Under the pieces are notes generated by a model. That model did not search any database and was not told the origin of the DNA. It worked only from the letters and a program-made list of their open reading frames with translations. 31,157 nucleotides of DNA from a virus, in the IMG/VR virus record IMGVR_UViG_3300037296_000148, positions 1 through 31,157 of that record. One strand, given 5' to 3'. Each line of letters starts with the position of its first letter. The first letter of the stretch is position 1. Positions 23,281 to 29,800 of this stretch are shown here, one piece after another. The translations under genes and the position numbers were made by a program.

Positions 23281-23326
23281 CAGCGTCATCCGTCTTAATC
23301 GTGAATTCTTTGATTTCATTTTTCAT
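23273..23326 (-). CDS. 17-residue upstream peptide
   Basis: MKNEIKEFTIKTDDADE and stop, with GAGGA 8 bases upstream of its ATG. The stop overlaps the next start as ATGAGTAA. Both the good ribosome-binding site and the tight overlap suggest it is translated, either as a leader that controls the downstream gene or as a tiny functional peptide. A TTGTCT-N21-TACATG promoter-like pair lies upstream (23360-23392, minus). Confidence 0.5.
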   Translation of the reverse strand: MKNEIKEFTIKTDDADE

Positions 23327-23407
23327 GTTGTAGTCCTCGGTTTGTGTTTCTGTGATTATCATGTAAGAACTCGATGCTGCATTACAAGACAAGTTTCGCA
23401 TTATTAT

Positions 23408-23626
23408 TCACAAAGCATCTTTTTGCTGCAAGTAAGCAATGTAGCTCATGACTAAGCCCCGGTCCAAGCTGTGCTTCCACGCCGGTCCGGCCGGCCGCTC
23501 TGCCGTAAATTCTGCGATCGTGACGCTACCTACTGTCACACGCTGCAGCACGTCACCGCGCTTGTGCAGCGCCGCGGTGAAGCCGTTCATCTTGATTTTA
23601 CGGATGGTTTTCTTCTCGTTCATCAT
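23408..23626 (-). CDS. Small early protein, unknown
   Basis: A 72-residue basic protein: MMNEKKTIRKIKMNGFTAALHKRG, then a strand-rich part (VLQRVTVGSVTIAEFTA) and a C-terminal DRGLVMSYIAYLQQKDAL. I cannot assign a function. The frame is open up to a GTG at 23749, but that extension contains a GC-rich hairpin (23659-23684) and reads as an unlikely leader, so ATG 23626 or 23623 is preferred; the ribosome-binding site is weak for all of them. A promoter-like TTGTCT-N21-TATATA lies upstream at 23807-23839. Confidence 0.5.
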   Translation of the reverse strand: MMNEKKTIRKIKMNGFTAALHKRGDVLQRVTVGSVTIAEFTAERPAGPAWKHSLDRGLVMSYIAYLQQKDAL

Positions 23627-23658
23627 GATCAGCTCTGAAAATTTGAGGGTTGTGGTAG

Positions 23659-23684
23659 TGGCCCGGAGGTCTCCCCCCGGGCCA
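23659..23684 (-). other. GC-rich hairpin in 5' leader
   Basis: TGGCCCGG (23659-23666) and CCGGGCCA (23677-23684) form a perfect 8-base stem around 10 bases. On the minus strand the loop contains GGGGAGACC, a hidden GGAG. It lies 33 bases upstream of ATG 23626 and could attenuate that gene. Confidence 0.55.
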
Positions 23685-23806
23685 TTTGCTCGATCATCCA
23701 GCGAGGACCAGACTCGAACTGCGGCGGTTTTGTCATGTGCAGCACTCACCGCTTATCTGCATCGCACTTATCCGCTACCGGGCCCGTGCGCAGGGCTTAT
23801 GCTGTA

Positions 23807-23839
23807 TATATAGCATAGATTTTCACAACATGTAGACAA
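23807..23839 (-). promoter_or_regulatory. Early-promoter-like site
   Basis: On the minus strand: TTGTCTACATGTT (23839-23827) with TATATA at 23812-23807, 21 bases after TTGTCT. It is upstream of the 23408-23626 gene and just past the end of the 23843-24289 gene. Confidence 0.55.
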
Positions 23840-23842
23840 AAA

Positions 23843-24289
23843 TCACCAGATTTCGCATGAAATCAATTTATTTTCGTAGCGCGCGCCGGGCAAGTCATAG
23901 ATCCCGGGGTGGCCGCCGCAGGCATGGGCGCGCTCACAGATCATCAGCATGACGTAATTCACAAGCTCATCGTAGCGAGGTTGCCGGATCACAGAAACAT
24001 GCGCTTTATGGACGTCTACAGTGATGCACGGCTTACGCGGATCTCGAAGGGTGCCGGTCGCGTCTGGCACATCGAAGTCAAGGTCACCATTTTTCGCAAT
24101 GAAGAACTGGAACGTGTATCGATTGCGGTGCAGTAAGACGCCGGCGGCGGTCTGGGCCGCTTCGTGGATCATGGAGTGGAATTGATCAGCGATGCCGAAG
24201 AACAGTTTTTGATTCAAGGCCTCGGCTTCTTCATAGACGTCGTGGACGCCGGGCACGGGGATTTCTAAGTAGTCAGCGCGGATCATCAT
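23843..24289 (-). CDS. Early protein, unknown
   Basis: A 148-residue protein with no recognised family. It has an acidic N-terminal helix (HDVYEEAEALNQKLFFGIADQFHSMIHEAAQTAAG), a strand pair (RYTFQFFIAKNGDLDFDV), a second pair (PCITVDVHKAHVSVIRQ) and a helix with LVNYVMLMICERAHACGG. The alpha-beta layout could be an enzyme or inhibitor fold, but no catalytic motif stands out. Two ATGs in tandem (24289, 24286) follow GAGGATAAC, so the second has the better spacing. The upstream gap has tandem 10-base repeats and a hairpin. Confidence 0.55.
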   Translation of the reverse strand: MMIRADYLEIPVPGVHDVYEEAEALNQKLFFGIADQFHSMIHEAAQTAAGVLLHRNRYTFQFFIAKNGDLDFDVPDATGTLRDPRKPCITVDVHKAHVSVIRQPRYDELVNYVMLMICERAHACGGHPGIYDLPGARYENKLISCEIW

Positions 24290-24300
24290 GTTATCCTCAA

Positions 24301-24320
24301 TTCGCGTTACTTCGCATTAC
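24301..24320. repeat. Tandem TTCGC(G/A)TTAC repeat
   Basis: Two 10-base units, TTCGCGTTAC and TTCGCATTAC, lie head to tail just upstream of the 23843-24289 gene. They may be an operator. A weak promoter GTGACA-17-TTAAGT can be read leftward across the region. Confidence 0.5.
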
Positions 24321-24357
24321 TTAATGACATTTAATAATCGTTGTCACGTTTACAAGT

Positions 24358-24397
24358 GGTGCAGCGATATTATTTCAAGAGATGCCAGCGCTGCACC
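24358..24397 (-). terminator. Hairpin between early genes
   Basis: GGTGCAGCG (24358-24366) and CGCTGCACC (24389-24397) form a perfect 9-base stem around 22 A/T-rich bases, 21 bases after the stop of the 24418 gene. The long loop and lack of a T-run make it a weak terminator or a processing site. Confidence 0.5.
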
Positions 24398-24417
24398 GCG
24401 GCGCAGGCGTCACGCGA

Positions 24418-24786
24418 TTATGCGGTGCGCAACTGTTCAAAGATGCTGTTGACGCGCTCTTCCGGCATTTCGATATTGATTGTCATGCTGGTCCAAAGGG
24501 CGCGATTGATCAGCTGTATTTCATCGCAGCGCGTAACCAAATGTGCTTTCTCGTCCGGCGCATAATGCGCTTCGTCGACGCCGTGCGTGATGAAGCGCGT
24601 GACCACCTCAGCATGTAGGTTCAGCGTGTGCGCAACGGCCTCTGCCTTGGTCGTCGACATACCGATGCCATGGGTGCCGATCTCGAAGCCCGGGCCGCTG
24701 ATCTCAAGCGACACAGAGTTGCGAAAGGGGCTATCGACTGGCGTTAGGACGGCTGTCAGATGTGACATGTTGATAGTCGTGATCAT
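24418..24786 (-). CDS. Early protein, unknown
   Basis: A 122-residue protein with no recognised family. It opens MITTINMSHLTAVLTPVDSPF, has a strand-rich middle (SVSLEISGPGFEIGTHGIGM) and a helix (TKAEAVAHTLNLHAEVVTRFITHGVDEAHYA), ending SIFEQLRTA. ATG 24786 is chosen over an upstream start that would overlap the preceding gene by 178 bases, because GGAG is 8 bases upstream and ATG overlaps the previous stop (ATGA). It pairs with the preceding gene in a coupled two-gene unit. Confidence 0.55.
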   Translation of the reverse strand: MITTINMSHLTAVLTPVDSPFRNSVSLEISGPGFEIGTHGIGMSTTKAEAVAHTLNLHAEVVTRFITHGVDEAHYAPDEKAHLVTRCDEIQLINRALWTSMTINIEMPEERVNSIFEQLRTA

Positions 24787-25241
24787 GCTGAAAACTCCAT
24801 CTCGATTGCGCCCCAAGCGTTTGCGGACTCCGTCTCGAAGTCCACGAAGTCGGGCGTTACGATTGGCAAGTGGATCGATGCACCGGTAGCGCTGTTCATG
24901 ATTGAAAGCGATGTGCCCGTGATATCGAGCTTTGCGAAGACATCGTTTGATGTGCTGCACGACAGAAGCTTTGCGATGCTGTCCGCTTTGTCAGTGATCG
25001 ACGCGACAACGCCGCGCATTGTCTCGACTGAATGCATGTATGACGGCTTCGCGAAGAGAGTAAAGATGCCGGCTTCGATGACCGCGAATTTCACGTCTTT
25101 GTTGTCATTCAAGACAAGCAGCGCGGTTGCGTCAGGTCCGACAATCCAGACCGGCTCACCGCGGGCGGCAAGGTCATTGACTTTGTCGATGACGGACATT
25201 TTGCGCTCAAAGGCGGCGCGGTTTTTCTCTTTGTTTGTCAT
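24783..25241 (-). CDS. Early protein, unknown
   Basis: A 152-residue protein, basic at the start (MTNKEKNRAAFERKMSV), then alternating helix and strand (PVWIVGPDATALLVLNDNKDVKFAVIEAG), a helix with Asp/Ser (SITDKADSIAKLLSCSTSNDVFAKLD), and an acidic end (ETESANAWGAIEMEFSA). The function is unknown. AGGA lies 10 bases before ATG 25241. It is translationally coupled to the next gene through ATGA and follows a hairpin that separates it from the 25302-25511 gene. Confidence 0.55.
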   Translation of the reverse strand: MTNKEKNRAAFERKMSVIDKVNDLAARGEPVWIVGPDATALLVLNDNKDVKFAVIEAGIFTLFAKPSYMHSVETMRGVVASITDKADSIAKLLSCSTSNDVFAKLDITGTSLSIMNSATGASIHLPIVTPDFVDFETESANAWGAIEMEFSA

Positions 25242-25271
25242 TGCGTTTCCTATGTTCCTTCGTGTGATTTA

Positions 25272-25293
25272 GGGCTGCGGCCATCTGGCCGCA
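25272..25293 (-). terminator. Hairpin between early genes
   Basis: GCTGCGGCC and GGCCGCAGC form a perfect 9-base stem with a 4-base loop (25272-25293), 9 bases past the stop of the upstream leftward gene. The T-run is poor on both strands, so it probably only reduces transcription into the genes downstream. Confidence 0.65.
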
Positions 25294-25301
25294 GCAGTTT
25301 A

Positions 25302-25511
25302 TCAGCTGGCAGTGATGGACTGATACGCGAGTCGAGTAGGCTTCTGGATCTCGTTGGAAAAAGGTTCGCGACGCATGATGCCGCGGGTCTCGGCAGCTTT
25401 GGCTTCATCGACAGACACGAAGCGGCGGTTGCCGTCGGCATCGATGACGTATGCGGAGCGCTCGTTGGTGTAAGGCTTGCGAGCGAACTGGATATCGTTG
25501 CGGTTCGTCAT
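25302..25511 (-). CDS. Small early protein, unknown
   Basis: A 69-residue basic protein: MTNRNDIQFARKPYTNERSA, then a short hairpin-like core (YVIDADGNRRFVSVDEAKAAE) and a basic tail. The function is unknown; its size and its place as the first gene after the divergent control region suggest an early regulator, antirepressor or host-takeover protein. AGGA lies upstream of ATG 25511. A TTGTAGACAA palindrome (25556-25565) lies about 45 bases upstream. Confidence 0.55.
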   Translation of the reverse strand: MTNRNDIQFARKPYTNERSAYVIDADGNRRFVSVDEAKAAETRGIMRREPFSNEIQKPTRLAYQSITAS

Positions 25512-25806
25512 CGTGTATTCCTTCGGGGTTCAGGCTTCGCATGATTGCTCGGCTCTTGTAGACAAATGGGTATCAAACTGGACATCACAAGGGGCAGGCA
25601 CAAAAAAAAGTGCCCCCTGGCCACTTTTTTTTCCGCACATTAGTTCCGGCGCACGCTGCTATCTGGCAACACTACTTCGCCAGTCTCGTCTCATGATGAT
25701 ATGTTGTAATTTCTTTTTCCTATTCCGATTGACGCCATGCGAAATATTAGACAACTATCTCATCATGTGGACACGAATGTGTCTTGATCAAGTCAGGAGC
25801 TTAAAA
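25512..25806. promoter_or_regulatory. Divergent control region with A/T hairpin
   Basis: No gene lies here. The region separates a leftward gene from the rightward helix-turn-helix gene. It holds TTGTAGACAA (25556-25565), a CTGGACATC element (25578-25586), an 11-base inverted repeat AAAAAAAAGTG/CACTTTTTTTT (25602-25632), and a minus-strand GTGTCCACATG (25764-25774) that resembles the shared TTGTCCAC motif. A TTGACG (25729-25734) lies 71 bases before the GTG start of the rightward gene. Confidence 0.55.
25602..25632. terminator. A8/T8 hairpin
   Basis: AAAAAAAAGTG (25602-25612) and CACTTTTTTTT (25622-25632) pair perfectly around a 9-base C-rich loop. Each strand has a T-tract at its 3' side, so it can act as a terminator in both directions. 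It sits upstream of both flanking genes, where it would block read-through. Confidence 0.55.
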
Positions 25807-26397
25807 GTGGATGGAAAACAAGTGGAGCAGCGGCTCCAGGCCCTGGTGGGCACCGGGGCAAAGGGTTGGCAGTCACAAGCTGCGGATCTTCTCGACGTGT
25901 CGCAGCGCACAATCGCGCGCAACATCGCAACGCCCACGCATGAGTTCCTCAAACGCTTGGCGCAATATGATACGGAGTTCGGCATGATGCCACTTGATGC
26001 CATGGCCGCCGGTGCCCGTGACTGGATTATCGGACATTCAGCAGCCGAAGTTGACACGACTGACATCTTCCTCACGCACTTGCCGAAGCCCACGTTTTTT
26101 GTGCGTGCATCGCGCAGCATTGATGACGTCGGACTTTACGTGACTTGGCTGGACGCGCCTACGCCTGACCAGTCGCGAGAGCTCTTAGCTGAAGCGAAGA
26201 AGATCGTCATGGACTTCATCGACAACCCGGACCGGACGATGGATGCGGATGACATCGCAAAAGCGGTCATTGCAAGCGGAAAGCCTGCAAATCAAAGTGC
26301 GCCGATTTTAAAGCTAATTGCAGAAAGCCGGACGGAAAAGCTGGCAGAGGTCATGCGCATGCTCAAGTTGTATAAGTATAACCCGCCGCCACGCTGA
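25807..26397 (+). CDS. Helix-turn-helix regulator
   Basis: A 196-residue protein beginning at GTG 25807 with AGGAG 7 bases upstream. WQSQAADLLDVSQRTIARNIATP (about residues 23-45) has the form of a helix-turn-helix. The middle contains TDIFLTHLPKPTFFVRASRS and the C-terminal part is helical (QSRELLAEAKKIVMDFIDNPDRTM). It is the only rightward gene in a long leftward region, and the shared TTGTCCAC-like motif lies in its control region, so it could be the regulator that reads that motif. The end overlaps a convergent gene by 35 bases. Family not identified. Confidence 0.7.
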   Translation: MDGKQVEQRLQALVGTGAKGWQSQAADLLDVSQRTIARNIATPTHEFLKRLAQYDTEFGMMPLDAMAAGARDWIIGHSAAEVDTTDIFLTHLPKPTFFVRASRSIDDVGLYVTWLDAPTPDQSRELLAEAKKIVMDFIDNPDRTMDADDIAKAVIASGKPANQSAPILKLIAESRTEKLAEVMRMLKLYKYNPPPR

Positions 26398-26578
26398 CGG
26401 CGCGCTGACGTGCATCATAGAGCACGACGTAGGCATTGACGCCGGTCCAAGCGATCCACGCGACCAGCGCGCATAGGCTCAGGACCGCGGCAATCTCGAC
26501 GGCCTCAATGCGGCCGTCGTCGTCGATATCGAAGAGGTCACGCAGCACTATGTTAGTCTGACTTTTTCGCAAAGCCAT
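26363..26578 (-). CDS. Membrane protein with EF-hand loop
   Basis: A 71-residue protein. Residues 17-28 read DIDDDGRIEAVE, a full EF-hand calcium-loop pattern (D-x-D-x-D-G-x-I-x-x-x-E), followed directly by a membrane helix (about 29-50: IAAVLSLCALVAWIAWTGVN). The helix before the loop (IVLRDLF) would be the entering helix. It is the last gene of a leftward operon of small membrane proteins under a late-promoter-like element. Overlaps the upstream gene by 26 bases and the convergent regulator by 35. No strong ribosome-binding site is seen. Confidence 0.6.
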   Translation of the reverse strand: MALRKSQTNIVLRDLFDIDDDGRIEAVEIAAVLSLCALVAWIAWTGVNAYVVLYDARQRAVSVAAGYTYTT

Positions 26579-26987
26579 TCAGCATGCGGGAGAGGAATTT
26601 CGTTGTGTCCGGGTAGAGGGTCATGCCCAGAACGGAGTAGCGCCGGCGCTCAGCGGCGGGCAGCGTCATGTGCCAGCTCTTCATGTGCAAGTAGACGCTG
26701 ACAGCGGACGCACCTTTAAAAACCACGTCACAATAAAAGCCGATATTGCGCATCGTTGCGTAAGTCGCCAAGTCGTTCCACTCGACGATTTTGACGGCGA
26801 TTTGCCAGTATGCCGAATTGCCGGCGGCAGCGGCGAAGCCAAGGCAGATAGCAATTGCGAAGACGCGGGATGCTGGGTCAGAACCGTATTTGATACGCGG
26901 TGCGAACGCGCGGATACCCATCGCGCAAATGACGATCAGGACCAGGCCCGCGGCGAATGAGAGATAGTAGCCGATCGGCATGGTCAT
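26553..26987 (-). CDS. Polytopic membrane protein
   Basis: A 144-residue protein with at least two clear membrane helices (about 5-25 YLSFAAGLVLIVICAMGI and 41-62 VFAIAICLGFAAAAGNSAYW) and a possible third near 85-100, then a basic, polar C-terminus. No enzyme motif is seen. As a member of the same operon as the small membrane proteins at 27152-27591 it may belong to lysis, superinfection exclusion or membrane remodelling. ATG 26987 overlaps the stop of the preceding 55-residue gene (ATGA). Confidence 0.6.
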   Translation of the reverse strand: MTMPIGYYLSFAAGLVLIVICAMGIRAFAPRIKYGSDPASRVFAIAICLGFAAAAGNSAYWQIAVKIVEWNDLATYATMRNIGFYCDVVFKGASAVSVYLHMKSWHMTLPAAERRRYSVLGMTLYPDTTKFLSRMLNGFAKKSD

Positions 26988-27151
26988 GAGATATTACCTT
27001 TTTCATGTTGGTCTTTTAAAAATGCGAGAAGAAAGTCACTCTGATAAACGGATTCAGAAATAGCTTTACGCGACTCGTCAAACGCCTTTCGTGCGTCGAC
27101 GACTTCTGACTTTGAGGGATCTTTGATTTTGGTTTTGGTGAAGGGCCACAT
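26984..27151 (-). CDS. Small acidic-basic protein, 55 residues
   Basis: A short gene encoding MWPFTKTKIKDPSKSEVVD at the start and LAFLKDQHEKGNIS at the end. It is charged, probably helical, and has no membrane segment. ATG 27151 directly abuts the TAA of the preceding gene, and its own stop overlaps the next start (ATGA), so it is embedded in a translationally coupled chain. The tight packing supports a real gene despite its small size. The function is unknown. Confidence 0.65.
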   Translation of the reverse strand: MWPFTKTKIKDPSKSEVVDARKAFDESRKAISESVYQSDFLLAFLKDQHEKGNIS

Positions 27152-27427
27152 TTACTGTGCGCCACCATTATTATTGCGATAGATCACCTGAGTGATCAGT
27201 TCGTTGTTTTTCTCGACGACGCGCGATACTTCTTTTTGCGCAACAGATGCTTCAAGCAGAGCCCTGACGACTTCGCCGCGATCCTCTCGAGAGAGTGAGT
27301 GCAGGGCTTGATTCTGTCGGTAGACCATGACAAGGCCGAACATCGCAATGACAAGCAGCGCGCCAAGAAGGCCGCTGCCGGCGATGGTCCCGATGGCGCT
27401 AGATGCGCCCGTTGCGAGGTCTTCCAT
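27152..27427 (-). CDS. Small membrane protein, holin candidate
   Basis: A 91-residue protein starting MEDLATGASSAIG, with one membrane helix (about 15-36: IAGSGLLGALLVIAMFGLVMVY) followed by a long charged helix (RQNQALHSLSREDRGEVVRALLEAS, SVAQKEVSRVVEKNNEL) of coiled-coil character. ATG 27427 follows an AGGA-like site; an ATG 30 bases earlier would overlap the preceding gene. Late-type promoter control and small membrane character make it a candidate holin, antiholin or membrane scaffold, but no family signature is seen. Confidence 0.6.
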   Translation of the reverse strand: MEDLATGASSAIGTIAGSGLLGALLVIAMFGLVMVYRQNQALHSLSREDRGEVVRALLEASVAQKEVSRVVEKNNELITQVIYRNNNGGAQ

Positions 27428-27429
27428 TT

Positions 27430-27591
27430 TTAATCCTTGGTGTCGGCATCGTTGCAATTGGAACTAAACTGGAAGTTAAGAGCATATGTTGCAGCCATTG
27501 CGACGATAGCCGCCACTTCAACGCCAATGCCGGCTTCTAAAAGCTCTACGCCGACAAGGACGCCCAGTGCGATTGCTGTTAAACTTGCCAT
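27430..27591 (-). CDS. Two-helix membrane protein, holin candidate
   Basis: A 53-residue protein with two hydrophobic helices (about 3-20 SLTAIALGVLVGVELLEA and 24-44 GVEVAAIVAMAATYALNFQF) and a polar tail (SSNCNDADTKD), the layout of small two-helix holins. ATG 27591 is chosen because the late-promoter-like element ends at 27620 and would place RNA start near the alternative ATG 27618; AGG precedes 27591 at a suitable distance. It is first in the leftward membrane-protein operon. No holin gene is seen in the rightward lysis cassette, so the holin may be encoded here. Confidence 0.65.
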   Translation of the reverse strand: MASLTAIALGVLVGVELLEAGIGVEVAAIVAMAATYALNFQFSSNCNDADTKD

Positions 27592-27619
27592 TTTGCGACC
27601 TGCGTAAGTTGTTTTCATG

Positions 27620-27649
27620 AGAGTATCAGCCGGAACGGAAAAACGATGG
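27620..27649 (-). promoter_or_regulatory. Late-promoter-like element P5
   Basis: On the minus strand CCATCGTTTTTCCG (27649-27636), a 10-base spacer and TACTCT (27625-27620). The -10-like box is less conserved. It lies 28 bases before ATG 27591. Confidence 0.7.
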
Positions 27650-27671
27650 GAGTTAGAAGCTGATCGAATGC

Positions 27672-27702
27672 GGGGCAGGAAAGGGGCGGGTGGAAAACAA
27701 CT
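27672..27702 (-). repeat. Dispersed pyrimidine-rich repeat, copy D
   Basis: On the minus strand: GTTGTTTTCCACCCGCC then CCTTTCCTGCCCC. It is located between the helicase terminator and late-promoter-like element P5, the same arrangement (repeat then promoter) as copy B with P3. The leftward transcript is C-rich and G-poor here. Confidence 0.7.
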
Positions 27703-27770
27703 CTTAAAGAGAATGGGGCAAGGAGGCGCTGCAAGAGGGCACAGGGGGCGTTGGGTGGCAAGAAGTAGAA

Positions 27771-27798
27771 AGGGCCGCCGGCTTTCACCGGCGACCCT
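27771..27798 (-). terminator. Terminator after helicase gene
   Basis: AGGG-c-CGCCGG (27771-27781) pairs with CCGGCG-a-CCCT (27788-27798), 10 base pairs with one mismatch. On the minus strand TTTCTACTTCTT follows. It lies 22 bases after the helicase stop. Confidence 0.75.
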
Positions 27799-27819
27799 GT
27801 GTGGGCAGGTTTAGGCAGG

Positions 27820-29535
27820 TCAGAACGGGGCGTCGTTCATCGCCTCTTCCAGCAACTTCTGGAAGTCTTTCGAATTGAACTGAAGGTCGTGGATCAGACC
27901 GCGGATGCCGTGACGGTTCAGGTTTTTCGACGTCTTCGTGAGATATCCAGTGCGGCTTGCGGCTTCTCCCATATCAGCAACTTCGCGACCTTTGTAAGCG
28001 TCCGGTGGGTTACCGGTCGCGTTGTTGTAGAGCGACTTCAGATTGAAGCTGGACTCGACAGAGTAATGATCACCGCCATGCTTGAAGTTGTGATACAGTT
28101 GCGGGTCGCGCTTGCCTGGCTGGATCGTGTTCAGAATGTATTGATCGATTGCGTTCTTCATTACGTCAGCGCTGTCTTCAGTGCGGCGGCCGCTGTAAAG
28201 CGTCTCTGCATACTCTTCCGCTTCGGGTGACAAAGAGAGGTTCAGAGAACCGTCGGGCTCTGCAGACGTGCGCAGCATCTCGTGATAGATATGTTCAGCT
28301 TCGGCCCAGACTTGATCAATGATGCTGTCAAGCTTCGCAATATCGATGCGCTGCCGCTCTTTCAGGCCGATAAGGATTGGCCAAAAACGGCGGTTGTTGT
28401 TCGGGTCCGTCAGATAGTCCATCTTGTCTGCCGTTCCGGCTGCAATGAAACCCCGGTAGTATGTGCGTGTGCAGTTTCCGTAAGCGAGGCGCACGCTGTC
28501 TTCGTCTTGCGTCAGAAGGCCTTTGATGCGCTTGCTAGAGTGACCTGTGAACGCCTCCATCTCGGCGAACTCGACAACGTGAAGGTGCTTTGTCGCCTCC
28601 ACCCACTTTTCCAGGCTATCAATATTAAAGCTGGAAACGTTTCCGTGAAACCCGCGGCCAAGCTTTTTCACAAAAAGCGACTTCGACTGACCGCCCTTCT
28701 GACCACCATCAAAGACTACCATGTGGTCAAACTTGGTGCCGGGGTTTTCCATGCGCATCACGCCCGCAACGAACCACTTGATGGCCGTTTCGCGATGGTA
28801 GAGATTATCTTCTGCACCCAGCATATCGATCCAGAAAGTCGATAGACGCTCGACGCCGTCCCATTCAAACTGTGCGAAGAGGTCTTTGAGTGGATTGAAC
28901 TTGTTCTTGTCAGCTGCCATTTTCAGCGCAGACCTGATTACCTTGGCGTCCGGCGACATGCCGTAGCCGCCGATCGACTGTGGCGCGGAGAGCAAGCCCT
29001 CCAGCAGCGCGAAGAAGGCTTCATCGAAAGGGCGCATGCGTCCGCGCTCCAGTTCGAGTTTCGGAAAACCCGCGATGCGCGTATCGAAGTCACAGCACAT
29101 TTGCTCTGTATTAGTGAACTCATTGTGTGCGATCAGTCTTGTGAAACGCGGATCGTTCGTCATGATCTGGAAGACGTTGTTGACAGTCGGCTTGATCTCA
29201 CCAGAGCGAGGTGCGGTATCCATGTTCAAGCGCCATTCGCCATGGATTGCGGCAAACATGGCTTCGTCGCTGTCAAAACCATCATCAAGCAGATCATCGA
29301 TGTTGGGCAGTTCGGCAACGCCGTTGATCTCTTCGATCTGCGCAAGTGGCGCAACATCTGAAAAGGTCAGCGCGAAATTGTCGTTGTTCTCTATCGATGG
29401 CAGGACGTCAGCCACGATATCGTTGATCATCTCAGCTGTCGCAGGGGTGCCGCTCAAGTCATCATTGATACGGACCATTTCGGTTGTGTCGATCGTCGTC
29501 GCATCGTTCTCATGCGCGCTTGCTGTGTTCGTCAT
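27820..29535 (-). CDS. VapE-type replicative helicase/primase
   Basis: A 571-residue protein of the virulence-associated E (VapE) type, probable superfamily 3-like helicase. Visible are a P-loop GGQKGGQSKS (277-286), a Walker B VVEFAEME (320-327), an RTYYRGFIAAGTADK segment and the FLTDP-type YLTDPNNNRRFWPI (374-387) arginine region that typifies the family. The N-terminal third is acidic and variable. It would unwind the origin and move the fork, with the Toprim protein as partner. ATG 29535 has GAGGA 7 bases upstream; a longer start at 29664 would include untranslated iterons. The origin-like region lies directly upstream. Confidence 0.9.
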   Translation of the reverse strand: MTNTASAHENDATTIDTTEMVRINDDLSGTPATAEMINDIVADVLPSIENNDNFALTFSDVAPLAQIEEINGVAELPNIDDLLDDGFDSDEAMFAAIHGEWRLNMDTAPRSGEIKPTVNNVFQIMTNDPRFTRLIAHNEFTNTEQMCCDFDTRIAGFPKLELERGRMRPFDEAFFALLEGLLSAPQSIGGYGMSPDAKVIRSALKMAADKNKFNPLKDLFAQFEWDGVERLSTFWIDMLGAEDNLYHRETAIKWFVAGVMRMENPGTKFDHMVVFDGGQKGGQSKSLFVKKLGRGFHGNVSSFNIDSLEKWVEATKHLHVVEFAEMEAFTGHSSKRIKGLLTQDEDSVRLAYGNCTRTYYRGFIAAGTADKMDYLTDPNNNRRFWPILIGLKERQRIDIAKLDSIIDQVWAEAEHIYHEMLRTSAEPDGSLNLSLSPEAEEYAETLYSGRRTEDSADVMKNAIDQYILNTIQPGKRDPQLYHNFKHGGDHYSVESSFNLKSLYNNATGNPPDAYKGREVADMGEAASRTGYLTKTSKNLNRHGIRGLIHDLQFNSKDFQKLLEEAMNDAPF

Positions 29536-29575
29536 CTTCGTATCCTCGTGTGTTGTGTCGTTGTGACAGAACCGA

Positions 29576-29609
29576 AATATACACGACATCTGATAAAACA
29601 AGTGGACAA
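29576..29609 (-). promoter_or_regulatory. Helicase promoter with TTGTCC motif
   Basis: On the minus strand TTGTCCACTTGTT (29609-29597) and TATATT (29581-29576), 22 bases after TTGTCC. The 13-base motif is identical to that at 2821-2833 upstream of the Toprim gene. TATATT lies 40 bases before ATG 29535. Iterons begin within 5 bases of it. Confidence 0.65.
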
Positions 29610-29800
29610 ATTGCGTTTCCAACGATGATTTTTTCGTTTCCAACGTTTCCGCGCGGTAACCCACTGTAAACGCACGTTATTTTTCTATATTGGAAACGGC
29701 ATATTTCTCATTTCCAACGATAATACATTGCAACCTGCTGATTTTAAACACTTTTCACTCGAAATTGGAAATGGGAGCATTGGAAACGGGGTTTAGCCCC

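Noticed and set aside
23685-23780. tRNA on the minus strand
   Set aside because: A T-loop-like TTCGAGT is present, but only three of five T-stem pairs form, and no anticodon arm or matching acceptor strand could be found.
27836-29535. CRISPR array or direct-repeat spacer pattern in the iteron and helicase area
   Set aside because: The iterons are only 9 bases, occur in both orientations and are spaced irregularly, with no spacers of constant length. No CRISPR array is seen anywhere in the window.
29536-29664. N-terminal extension of the helicase
   Set aside because: It would translate through the promoter-like site and iterons; ATG 29535 has a strong ribosome-binding site.
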